Notes under the pieces: generated by a model
Told to the model about the DNA's origin: nothing
Databases searched by the model: none
Seen by the model: the letters and a program-made list of their open reading frames with translations, nothing else
Position numbers and translations under genes: made by a program
Source: JADJOY01 sp016713535 [NCBI: Deltaproteobacteria bacterium]
GTDB lineage: Bacteria > JADJOY01
Length of the DNA stretch: 64,000 nucleotides
Direction of reading: 5' to 3'
Assembly (NCBI GenBank): GCA_016713535.1
Contig: JADJOY010000037.1
Location: forward strand, 33,783-97,782
Shown: positions 15,523 through 22,566 of the stretch, one piece after another
Numbering within the stretch: position 1 is the first letter of the stretch
Layout: each line of letters begins with the position of its first letter

Positions 15523-16209
15523 TCACGACGGTTCGGCCCTGGCGTGCCAGGCGCGGAGTGCACGCCCGAACCGGCGCGTCTCGACCGTGGCGGACCAGAA
15601 GCCGTAACGACCTCGCGGCGCGATCGTCACCGCATTCGCCCCGGCGAGAGGCTCGGCCAGCGCGAGCTTCGGCGCTCGGGCGAAGTCTCCCCCCATCAAC
15701 GTCCGCTTCCCCGGCTCGACGCTGCTCACGTCGACGCGACGGATCAGCAGCTCGAGTCCATCGCCCCGGAACACGATCTCCTCGCGGCGCACCTCGACGA
15801 CTCCGCTCGAGTCGTTGAAGTCGAGGATCCGCGACGGGCTGGTGGGTAGGCGCGGCGAGAACGCCACCGCGGCGCCCGGTCCCGTCACGACCAAGCGCAC
15901 CTTGAGCCACCGCATCACCGCGCCGGTCAACAGCGGACCCCACAGGAAGACCACCCCGGCGAAGAGCCCGACATAGCTGCCGACCGCCCCACTCCCGCCC
16001 GTGAGCACGCCGGCGACTCCGCCGGCCAGCGCCGTCGCCGCGAACGGTGGAACGCTCATCAGGTTGAGCAGCAGGATCCGGTTGCGGGTGAGATGGCGAC
16101 GCTCGGTGATCCGGATCCAGCTTCCGTTGCGAGTCCGCCTCTCGATCGGATCGGGCTCGCCGCTCATCGCCGAGTCGGGCGGTGTGTAGACCGAGTCGAG
16201 GTCAGGCAC
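15523..16209 (-). CDS. Membrane protein of unknown function, 228 aa
   Basis: There are two adjacent transmembrane helices (about residues 47-70 and 75-100: ALAGGVAGVLTGGSG, VGLFAGVVFLWGPLLTGAV). A soluble beta-rich C-terminal region follows, resembling a small PH-like or DUF domain. No family is recognised. The start overlaps the end of the BtuF-like gene by 8 bp, so it is the last gene of the leftward operon 15523-20191. It ends convergent with the FmdB gene. Confidence 0.72.
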   Translation of the reverse strand: MPDLDSVYTPPDSAMSGEPDPIERRTRNGSWIRITERRHLTRNRILLLNLMSVPPFAATALAGGVAGVLTGGSGAVGSYVGLFAGVVFLWGPLLTGAVMRWLKVRLVVTGPGAAVAFSPRLPTSPSRILDFNDSSGVVEVRREEIVFRGDGLELLIRRVDVSSVEPGKRTLMGGDFARAPKLALAEPLAGANAVTIAPRGRYGFWSATVETRRFGRALRAWHARAEPS

Positions 16210-16981
16210 CCTCGAGCTCCGCGACGATCCTCGCGAGCGCGCGATGGCCGTCGACGAGGCGCGGGCTCGGACGCCCGAGGTACGCCTCCGGCACGCAGTA
16301 GATCCGGCCGCGCTCGAGAGCGCCGAGCCCTGCCCAGCCCGGGCGTCGCTCGACCACCGAGGCGCGGTACTTGTGGGGCGGCACGCCGCACCACGCGATC
16401 ACGATCGCGTCCGGGTCGGCGGCGCGCACCTCCTCGTCGCGAACCGGGCGGCTCTTCACGTCCTCGCCGCCCCACGGGTTGGTGGCGCCGACGCGCTCGA
16501 GGAGATCGGTGACCCAGCTCGCGCGGCCCGGCACGATCACCGGCTTCGGCCACCACTCGACCAGGATCCGTGGGCGCGCGGCGTGGGGAGGTGCCACCGC
16601 GCGCTGCTCCAGCACCTCGCGCATCTTGGCGACCAGGCGCTCGCCGCGCTCGTCCACGCCGAGCCACCGCGCGACGTCACGGACGTCGCGGTAGACGTCG
16701 TCGATCGAGGTCGGCTCCGGGGCCTCCACGCGCAACCCCACCGCGCGCAGCCCGTCCACGACCAGCTCGTGGCCGGGGACCGTGTACGAGGCGATCACCA
16801 GATCCGGCTCGAGCGCCGCCACCTTGGCGGGATCGATGCCGAGGTCCGGACCGACGCGCGGCAAGCGCTCCACCACCTCCGGCGGAAAGTCCGAGTGCTC
16901 GTCCACGCCCACCAGCAGCTCGGCGCAGCCGAGCGCGCACACGATCTCGGTGTTCGAGCAGGTCGTCGTGACGATGCGCAC
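16202..16981 (-). CDS. BtuF-like cobalamin-binding protein without signal peptide
   Basis: The 259-aa protein is a type III periplasmic-binding-protein fold. It starts RIVTTTCSNTEIVCALGCAE, then LLVGVDEHSDFPPEV, with KVAALEPDLVIASYT, ILVEWWPKPVIVPG and VGATNPWGGEDV, as in BtuF-type cobalamin-binding proteins. The usual Sec signal is absent: the GTG start lies at the fold's first strand, 31 bp after the upstream stop. No BtuCD genes are seen nearby. It may be a cytoplasmic corrinoid-binding or regulatory form. Its place in an operon with sugar-related genes is unexplained. Confidence 0.82.
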   Translation of the reverse strand: MRIVTTTCSNTEIVCALGCAELLVGVDEHSDFPPEVVERLPRVGPDLGIDPAKVAALEPDLVIASYTVPGHELVVDGLRAVGLRVEAPEPTSIDDVYRDVRDVARWLGVDERGERLVAKMREVLEQRAVAPPHAARPRILVEWWPKPVIVPGRASWVTDLLERVGATNPWGGEDVKSRPVRDEEVRAADPDAIVIAWCGVPPHKYRASVVERRPGWAGLGALERGRIYCVPEAYLGRPSPRLVDGHRALARIVAELEGA

Positions 16982-17012
16982 GGGCCGCTCGCTCGCGATC
17001 GGGGGCGCCGGA

Positions 17013-18842
17013 TCAGCGGTCCAGGATCGGATGGACGTTCAAGCGATCGGCCTCGGCGAGGGCCGCCTCGGCGGACGCATCGTCGACCATGACGAACGAC
17101 CACCTCACCGACTGGTCGGCCGGCGCCGTGTCGTCGCCGAACACCACGTCGGCACTGTCGCGGCGGATCGTCGCCGCGAGGTGGATCGTCGCCTGGTCCT
17201 TGATCAGGAAGCGCGCCGGACCGAGGCCGACGAGCCCGTTGGCGAGCGCGAGCTGGAAGTGATCGAACTCGAAGTCCGCGCGACGCTCGCTCGCGATGCC
17301 GTCCTCGGCGAGGCCACGCGAGTAGACGATGTCGCCGGGCTCGCCGGGGAACCGCACCCGGATCGAGCGATCGGAGCCGCTCGCGACCGCGCCGAAGTCG
17401 AAGGTCACGCGGCTCGCGCCCGAAGCCTCGCGCGTCCAGGTCGCGGCGACCTCCCGCCCGGGCGCGGTCACCTTCGCCTCGAGCAGCGGCGTGGTGACCG
17501 GTGCCTCGGAGCGCGCGACGCGTGGCCCCACGGTGCCGGCGGCCGTGTCGATGGTCGCGGCGCGACGCCCGAGCACGGCCAGCGCGGCGCGCACCTCGGC
17601 GCGCGCCACGCGCAGCGCCTCGGTCGCGTGGGCAATGCCGAACTGGATCTCGCCCCGGTACGGATTGATCCCCGAGGAGTCGCTGACCTCGGAGAGCGAG
17701 AGCAGCCGCCAGGCGCCGTCGAGCGCCGTGCGTCCCGCGCTCCCGTCACCGGTGGTGCCGGCCGTCGAGCCGGCGGTCTCGGCCGCCATCAGCTCCCGGT
17801 GGGCCATCGCCTGGAGGGTGCGCACCTCGTTGTCCCGCTCCGCGTCCGACCACAACCCCACGCCACCGAGCCAGCGCTTGATGCCGTCGGTGCTCTGCGG
17901 CTGCCAGGTGCCGTCGAGGAGCGGCGGCGCCTCGGCGGCCGGCACGCCGAGCTCGGCGAGGGCCGCTGCGTACCGGGCGGTGGTGGTGATCGCGTAGCCC
18001 TGCGCCTCGAGGGAGGCGAGCTCGCGCTCGTATTCGGCGACCGCCTCGGGCTGGTACTCGAAGATCGGCGGGAAGTACGGGTCGATGTCGGCGGTCGCGA
18101 GGAGCTCGCCGTCGTCGAGGAAGGTCCACACCGCGTCGATCGGTCCGCCTTCTCCCTGGTAGTGGACGTCTCGCCCGCCCACCACCAGCTCGACGTCGTC
18201 GCGTCCGCCGAAGCGGTAGCGCGGCGCCACCGCGCCGTCGCCGTGCTGGTACTTCCACAGGTTGGTCGGCCACACCATCGTGCGATAGCCGCGCTCTGCC
18301 ATCGGCCCGGCCATGCCGATCCCGGCTTGCCCCTCCTGACAGAACACGCTGGTGCCGAGCGGGATGCCGACGCGCTCGAAGATGGCGCGCGTCGCGGCCT
18401 GGGAGCGTTCCCACTCGTCGGACGGGAACGCGAGGAAGAGCTGGTCCGAGTAGTGGAAGCTCAGCACCTGGATTCGACGGGACACGGCGAGCTCGCGGAG
18501 CTTCTCGAGGACGTCCGGGTGGCGCGCCTCGAGGATCTCGAGGAAGAGCCCCTGCAGCTCGATGTCGGTGCCCCAGCTCGGGTGAGCGAGGAAGAGATCG
18601 AGCACCGGCTCGAAGCTCTCGCGGACGATCTGGTCCTCGACGGCGGGCTCGTCGAGCTCCCAGGCGGCGACCGGCTCGGCGGTGGGCAGGAAGCCGATCA
18701 GGCCGCCCACGACGTACTGGATGTTGAAGTGGAAGACGGCGAGCGCGAACTTGCGGGGTGCCTCCGCGCGCGCCTCACCCGGCGCCGACGCGACCAGGCA
18801 CGCCAGCAGCGCGACCACGCCGCGTGCGCGAGCGCGGCTCAT
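17013..18842 (-). CDS. Secreted GH57/GH38-like glycoside hydrolase or deacetylase-fold protein
   Basis: The 609-aa protein has a signal peptide (ARGVVALLACLVASAPGEAR, cleavage near ARA). The first 330 residues look like a beta/alpha barrel of the glycoside hydrolase/deacetylase superfamily: FALAVFHFNIQYVVGGL, VLSFHYSDQLFLAFPSDEWE, SVFCQEGQAGIGMAGP and TARYAAAL. The rest is beta-sandwich-like. E in FCQEGQ is a candidate nucleophile (inference). The substrate is unknown. Its ATG overlaps the stop of the nitrilase-HldE gene (ATGA), so the two are translationally coupled. Confidence 0.7.
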   Translation of the reverse strand: MSRARARGVVALLACLVASAPGEARAEAPRKFALAVFHFNIQYVVGGLIGFLPTAEPVAAWELDEPAVEDQIVRESFEPVLDLFLAHPSWGTDIELQGLFLEILEARHPDVLEKLRELAVSRRIQVLSFHYSDQLFLAFPSDEWERSQAATRAIFERVGIPLGTSVFCQEGQAGIGMAGPMAERGYRTMVWPTNLWKYQHGDGAVAPRYRFGGRDDVELVVGGRDVHYQGEGGPIDAVWTFLDDGELLATADIDPYFPPIFEYQPEAVAEYERELASLEAQGYAITTTARYAAALAELGVPAAEAPPLLDGTWQPQSTDGIKRWLGGVGLWSDAERDNEVRTLQAMAHRELMAAETAGSTAGTTGDGSAGRTALDGAWRLLSLSEVSDSSGINPYRGEIQFGIAHATEALRVARAEVRAALAVLGRRAATIDTAAGTVGPRVARSEAPVTTPLLEAKVTAPGREVAATWTREASGASRVTFDFGAVASGSDRSIRVRFPGEPGDIVYSRGLAEDGIASERRADFEFDHFQLALANGLVGLGPARFLIKDQATIHLAATIRRDSADVVFGDDTAPADQSVRWSFVMVDDASAEAALAEADRLNVHPILDR

Positions 18843-20191
18843 GCGCCGCGCCCCGCGCCACCCGGCGAGGCGGCCTCGCTCGCCATCGAGGCGCGGATCT
18901 TCTCCACGACCCCGGTGGTCGAGTGGCCCGCGACGAAGTCGGCGATCACCACCCGTCCGCCGCGCGCGGTGACCACGTCCGCGCCGACCACGTTCTCGGG
19001 CTTCCAGTCGCCGCCCTTCACCAGCACGTCGGGCTGCACCGAGCGGATCAGCTCGAGCGGCGTCGGCTCGTCGAAGAGCACCACGTAGTCGACGCACCGC
19101 AGCGAGGCGAGGATCGCGGCGCGGTCGTGCTCGCTCTGGATCGGCCGGTCGGGCGCCTTGCCGAGAAACCGGACCGAGGCGTCGGTGTTGAGACCGACGC
19201 ACAGCGCGTGGCCGAGGCGCCGCGCGTCCTCCAGGTAGCGCACGTGGCCGAGGTGGAGGATGTCGAAGCAGCCGTTGGTGAAGACCAGCGAGCGTCCTTG
19301 CGCATGGAGCCGCACGCTCTCCTTCGCCATCTCGTCACGTGTCAGGATCCGTCCCAGCGTCGGCACCGCGGACTCCTCCTCGGACGAGTGACCGAGCGGC
19401 GCGGCCGCGATCGCCTCGGCGTACGCCGCCGGTACACGCCGCCGCGCGAGCGGCCGGGTGCGGCGCACCGCGTTGACCTCGTCGACGTCGACGGTGGCGA
19501 GGACGATCTCGTCGTCGGCGCCGCCGCGCGCGAGCAGCGCGCCGCCGGGCCCGATCACCACCGACCCGCCGCGCGGGTGGGAGCCCGGGCGCTCGGTGGC
19601 ACCACTCGCCGCGACCACGAACGACTGGCTCTCGATCGCGCGCGCGGTCAGCAGCGCGCGCGCGGCCTCCGACTCGTCGAGCGTCCACGCGGCGCACACC
19701 GCCAGCAGGCGTGCCCGCTCGAGGGCGAGTGCTACGCCCTGCTCGGGGAACTCGACGTCGGCGCCGATCAGCACGCCGAGCTTCACCCGGCTGGTCTGCA
19801 CCGCCACGATCGAGTCGCCGGTGCTGATGAGCCCGGCGTCGTCGGGGCTGCGGTGAAGGCGACGGTAGGTGCCCGCGTCGTGGCCGTCGGTGTCGATCAC
19901 GTGTGCCTGGTCGAAGAACCGCCCCGCCTCGTTCGCGAGCGTCGAGCCGATCAGGATCACCCTGTGCTGGCGCGCCGCGCGCCGGAGCGCGGCGACGGCG
20001 ACCGCGCTGCGCTCGGCTTCGAGGCGAGGGCGCTGGTGCTGCCCGGCGGTGGTCCAGAGCTCGGGCAGGACGATCAGCTCCGCGCCGCGCGCCGCCGCTT
20101 CGGCGATCCGCGTCAGCGCGAGCTCGGCGTTGGCCTCGACGAGACCGGGGCGAACCGGGAACTGGAGCGCGGCGACGGTGAGCGCGGACAT
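18839..20191 (-). CDS. Fusion: inactive nitrilase-like domain + HldE-type heptose-1-phosphate adenylyltransferase
   Basis: The 450-aa protein joins two known folds. Residues 1-265 form a carbon-nitrogen hydrolase (nitrilase) domain: ALQFPVRPG, LIVLPELW (catalytic Glu44). The triad Lys is Arg111 (TYRRLHRSPDD) and the nucleophile Cys is Gly143 (VLIGADVEFPE), so hydrolysis is not expected. Residues 275-450 are the RfaE domain II nucleotidyltransferase of HldE: VFTNGCFDILHLGHVRYL with HxGH at 313-316, GLNTDASVR and VLVKGGDW. That part should form ADP-heptose (or a similar NDP-sugar) for LPS. The fusion is unbroken in sequence, and no kinase domain is nearby. It is the first gene of a four-gene operon. 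Confidence 0.9.
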   Translation of the reverse strand: MSALTVAALQFPVRPGLVEANAELALTRIAEAAARGAELIVLPELWTTAGQHQRPRLEAERSAVAVAALRRAARQHRVILIGSTLANEAGRFFDQAHVIDTDGHDAGTYRRLHRSPDDAGLISTGDSIVAVQTSRVKLGVLIGADVEFPEQGVALALERARLLAVCAAWTLDESEAARALLTARAIESQSFVVAASGATERPGSHPRGGSVVIGPGGALLARGGADDEIVLATVDVDEVNAVRRTRPLARRRVPAAYAEAIAAAPLGHSSEEESAVPTLGRILTRDEMAKESVRLHAQGRSLVFTNGCFDILHLGHVRYLEDARRLGHALCVGLNTDASVRFLGKAPDRPIQSEHDRAAILASLRCVDYVVLFDEPTPLELIRSVQPDVLVKGGDWKPENVVGADVVTARGGRVVIADFVAGHSTTGVVEKIRASMASEAASPGGAGRGA

Positions 20192-20324
20192 GGGATCGGC
20201 GAGCCGCGCGGACACGCGGCGCGGCGATTCTACCGAAACCCGAGCCAATTTCGGCATGCGCGGGTTCGGCGCTCGTTCGATCGCCGCCGGACCGAGATCG
20301 ACGAAGCCGGCGACCTGGCGCCGG

Positions 20325-20410
20325 CGCGCAGCGCCGCGGGGGGACGGAGCCGTCGTAGCGACGAGGGCCCCATCCCCCGTCGCCGGGACCACGCGGCTGG
20401 AGCCCGCCGC
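20325..20410 (-). repeat. Family B repeat, upstream of the HldE-fusion operon
   Basis: The copy holds GCGCCGCGGGGGGACGGAGC, CGTCGTAGCGACGAGG and CCCATCCCCCGTCGCCGGGA, then ACCACGCGGCTGG. The middle is shortened compared with 36308-36462. It lies in the 637-bp gene-free gap 20192-20828, which holds three B copies and no gene. Confidence 0.75.
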
Positions 20411-20477
20411 TTCGTCGGCGGGAAGCCTCTACGATCGGCCAGCTCGCCCCACGAGCGGACCCACCACACGGCCGGCC

Positions 20478-20590
20478 GCAGCGAGCCTGTGAAGACATCG
20501 AGCGAGGGAAGCGCCGCGGGGGGACGGAGCCCCCGCGCTACGAAAACCGTGAGCGAGGGGTTCCACCCGTCGCCGGCCGGCTGGACGCCG
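20478..20590 (-). repeat. Family B repeat, second of three neighbouring copies
   Basis: The copy has GCGAGCCTGTGAAGACATCG, GCGCCGCGGGGGGACGGAGC, GCGCTACGAAAACCGTGAGC and a shortened third stem (GAGGGGTTCCACCCGTCGCC). Spacing to the neighbours (180 and 155 bp at the GCGCCGCGG block) suggests local tandem duplication followed by drift. Confidence 0.72.
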
Positions 20591-20635
20591 CTTCGTCGGC
20601 GAACTGGCCAGCGGGGACCGCCACACGGCCGGTCG

Positions 20636-20711
20636 CAGCGAGCCTGTGAAGACATCGAGCGGGAAGCGCCGCGGGGGGACGGAGCCCCCCGCGCCACGAA
20701 GACCCTCGTAG
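20636..20711 (-). repeat. Left half of a family B repeat interrupted by the IS
   Basis: The left half reads GCGAGCCTGTGAAGACATCG through GGGGGGACGGAGCCCCCCGC, GCCACGAAGACCCTCGTAG, and stops where the IS begins. The other half (CGACGGGGGTTCCATCCCCC, then GTCGCCGGG) resumes at 22318. Joined, they reconstruct the intact unit seen at 36310-36460. Confidence 0.85.
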
Positions 20712-20715
20712 ACCT

Positions 20716-20729
20716 TATGGAGCGACCGG
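20716..20729 (+). repeat. Left subterminal inverted repeat of the IS
   Basis: TATGGAGCGACCGG matches the reverse complement of 22300-22313 (TATGGAGCGACTGG) at 13 of 14 positions. Confidence 0.85.
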
Positions 20730-20828
20730 CTCCATCTCGCAAAACGTGGTTAATCGGTGGTGCAGCCACCTACCACTACGCGGGTTAGCGCCCGAGGGCG
20801 CCAGAGCCGCATGCGAGAGGAGCCGGTC

Positions 20829-21974
20829 ATGGGCAAGCTTACGCGAACGAACGTCGGCATGGACGTGTGCAAGCGGTTTATCCAGGTCGCGCTGCTGACC
20901 CCGGGCGGAGAGTGGATCGAGTGGCAGACGCGCAACGAGTCGCGTGCGATCGCCAAGATGATCGGCCGCATTCGCCGCGAAGCCGGCGAGAGCGAGATTC
21001 GCACCTGCTACGAGGCGGGTCCCACCGGCTACGCGCTCCAGCGCGTCCTGCGGGCGGCCGGCCTGCACTGCATCGTCGTGGCGCCGTCGCTCATTCCGCG
21101 CAAGCCGGGCGAGCGCATCAAGACGGATCGCCGAGACGCCCGCAAGCTCGCTCAGGGTCTGCGCAACGGGGATCTCACGGAGGTCCAGCCGCCAACCCCG
21201 GAGCAAGAGAGCCTCCGCGACCTGTGCCGCGTCCGCGAGGCGACCCAGAAGGATCTCGAGTGCCGGCGGCATCGGCTGAGCAAATTTGTGCTTCGGCGCG
21301 ATCGCATCTATCCCGGCAAGGTCACGTGGACTCGTGCGCACCTCACGTGGATCGAGCAGCAACGCTTCACGGACGAGTACGCCACGATGACGTTCGACAC
21401 GCTGATCCGGGCGGTCACGGAAGCGCAGCAGATGCTCGCGGACCTGGACGCGAAGCTCGAGGCGGCGGCGCAACGGGAGCCGTACGCGACGCCGGTTCGG
21501 CATCTGCGGTGCTTTCGCAGCTTCGACACGGTCACCGCGCTCAGCGTGGTGGCCGAGCTCTACGGCTTCCTGCGGTTCGAGTCTGCGAGCGGGCTCATGG
21601 CCTACCTCGGGCTGGTGCCGAGCGAGCACACGACCGCGGGTCGACACCAGCGAGGCGAGATCACCAAGGCGGGCAACGGCCGCGTTCGGCGTCTGCTCAA
21701 CCAAGCCGCCTGGAACTACCGGCATGTGCCTCGTGTGAGTCGGGCGTTGAAGGCCCGGCGCGAAGGTCAGCCGGGCTGGGTCGTGAACGTCGCCGACAAG
21801 GCGATGAAGCGGTTGCACAAGCGTTATTGGCACCTGGTGAACGGAGGGAAGCCGACCCCCGTGGCGGCCATCGCGGTGGAGCGGGAGCTCGTCGGCTTCG
21901 TCTGGGATGTGCTGCATCGCGACGCTCACGAGCAGCTGGAGCGAGAGGCGAGCACGGGCAAGAAGGCGGCCTGA
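20829..21974 (+). CDS. IS110-family (IS1111 group) transposase
   Basis: The 381-aa protein has an N-terminal DEDD RuvC-like domain: NVGMDVCKRFIQVAL (Asp12), CYEAGPTGYALQR (Glu62) and KTDRRDARKLA (Asp100, Asp103). The C-terminal Transposase_20 domain contains YLGLVPSEHTTAGRHQRGE, then ITKAGNGRVRRLLNQAAWNY. Most relatives I know carry Ser-Ser at the place of Thr268-Thr269. A serine there is the nucleophile in IS110-type recombinases, so activity is uncertain. GAGAGGAG at 20815-20822 supports ATG 20829. These enzymes work with a guide RNA from the element's non-coding end, placed 3' of the gene in the IS1111 group. Confidence 0.95.
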   Translation: MGKLTRTNVGMDVCKRFIQVALLTPGGEWIEWQTRNESRAIAKMIGRIRREAGESEIRTCYEAGPTGYALQRVLRAAGLHCIVVAPSLIPRKPGERIKTDRRDARKLAQGLRNGDLTEVQPPTPEQESLRDLCRVREATQKDLECRRHRLSKFVLRRDRIYPGKVTWTRAHLTWIEQQRFTDEYATMTFDTLIRAVTEAQQMLADLDAKLEAAAQREPYATPVRHLRCFRSFDTVTALSVVAELYGFLRFESASGLMAYLGLVPSEHTTAGRHQRGEITKAGNGRVRRLLNQAAWNYRHVPRVSRALKARREGQPGWVVNVADKAMKRLHKRYWHLVNGGKPTPVAAIAVERELVGFVWDVLHRDAHEQLEREASTGKKAA

Positions 21975-22317
21975 CGACGAGGGTTGGTTCCACTCCACGA
22001 GAAAGGAGATCGAGGGCTCGAGGCGCTGGAGGGTCGCGGCACGTCTCCGAGGATGTGCGTCCGTCGCTATTGCGATAGGGGGCAACCCCGAATTCGCGTC
22101 CAGTAGACAGCGCTCCTCACGACGGAGAGAGGTCACGGCTGGCTCTGCACCGGCTTCGGCCGGGGTAATCCGCGGATTTGAGAGTGACTCGTCGTCGATC
22201 CGTGCGGATCCTCCATCGCCTCGAGCCCTCGAAGGGAGAACAACAGGCAAACAACCACGACGCGAGAGGAAGCCACGGGCCGCGAGCCCGGGTTTGACAC
22301 CAGTCGCTCCATATGAG
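21975..22317 (+). ncRNA. Candidate bridge/seek RNA region of the IS
   Basis: The 343-bp non-coding 3' end contains several perfect short hairpins: CCGGC-TTCG-GCCGG (22150-22163, UUCG tetraloop), GATCCG-TG-CGGATC near 22197-22210 and CGGGC-CGCGA-GCCCG near 22277-22291. It also holds the palindrome AATCCGCGGATT (22167-22178). The UUCG hairpin region and the palindrome are also preserved in the decayed copy at 1-181. CCGTCGCTA at 22061-22069 is the reverse complement of TAGCGACGG, which spans the insertion point in the empty family B repeat. IS1111 elements are known to encode a targeting RNA here. Its exact ends are not visible. Confidence 0.6.
22300..22313 (-). repeat. Right subterminal inverted repeat of the IS
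   Basis: CCAGTCGCTCCATA is the partner of 20716-20729. The four bases after it (TGAG) lead to the AG core and the family B flank. Confidence 0.85.
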
Positions 22318-22562
22318 CGACGGGGGTTCCATCCCCCGTCGCCGGGACCACGCGGCTGGAGCCCGCCGCTGGAGCCCGCCGCTTCGTCGGCGGGAAGCCT
22401 CTACGATCGGCCAGCTCGCCCCACGAGCGGACTCGCCAAGTGGCGCGTCGCAGCGCGACGCCGCGAGCGAAGCGAGTGCCTCGGGGGTGGGACCCGCCGG
22501 GATCGCGGCGCCGAGGGACCGGCGCCCTCCAGGCGGGCGGGGGGCTGGAACAGCCCCCCGAG
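22318..22562 (-). repeat. Right half of the interrupted family B repeat, then a family A element
   Basis: CGACGGGGGTTCCATCCCCC and GTCGCCGGG resume the B unit split by the IS. A short duplicated GGAGCCCGCCGCT segment and CTCTACGATCGGCCAGCTCG (also at 20428-20447) follow. From about 22441 a family A element (GAGCGAAGCGAGTGCCTCGG, then GGTGGGACCCGCCGGG) ends in the stem GGGGGGCTG-GAA-CAGCCCCCC at 22539-22559, just beyond the Pit gene stop at 22567. No gene is seen. Confidence 0.78.
22539..22559 (-). terminator. Family A hairpin after the Pit gene
   Basis: A perfect 9-bp GC stem with a GAA loop starts 8 bp downstream of the Pit stop. The sequence between stem and stop (CGAGCAACTCAGAA) is nearly identical to that after the gene at 309 (CGAGGAACTCAGAA). 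A terminator or 3'-end-stabilising role is inferred. Confidence 0.5.
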
Positions 22563-22566
22563 CAAC

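Larger units (their letters stand above)
20712..22317 (+). mobile_element. Complete IS1111-type (IS110 family) insertion sequence
   Basis: The element is about 1606 bp. Its ends are defined by comparison with the uninterrupted family B repeat at 36308-36462: the empty site TCGTAGCGACGGGGG is split so that the left flank ends TCGTAG and the right flank starts AGCGACGGGGG, sharing a 2-bp AG core. Subterminal inverted repeats of 14 bp with one mismatch lie at 20716-20729 (TATGGAGCGACCGG) and 22300-22313 (CCAGTCGCTCCATA). Subterminal repeats plus a long 3' non-coding end are features of the IS1111 subgroup. There is one transposase gene and no other cargo. Confidence 0.92.
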
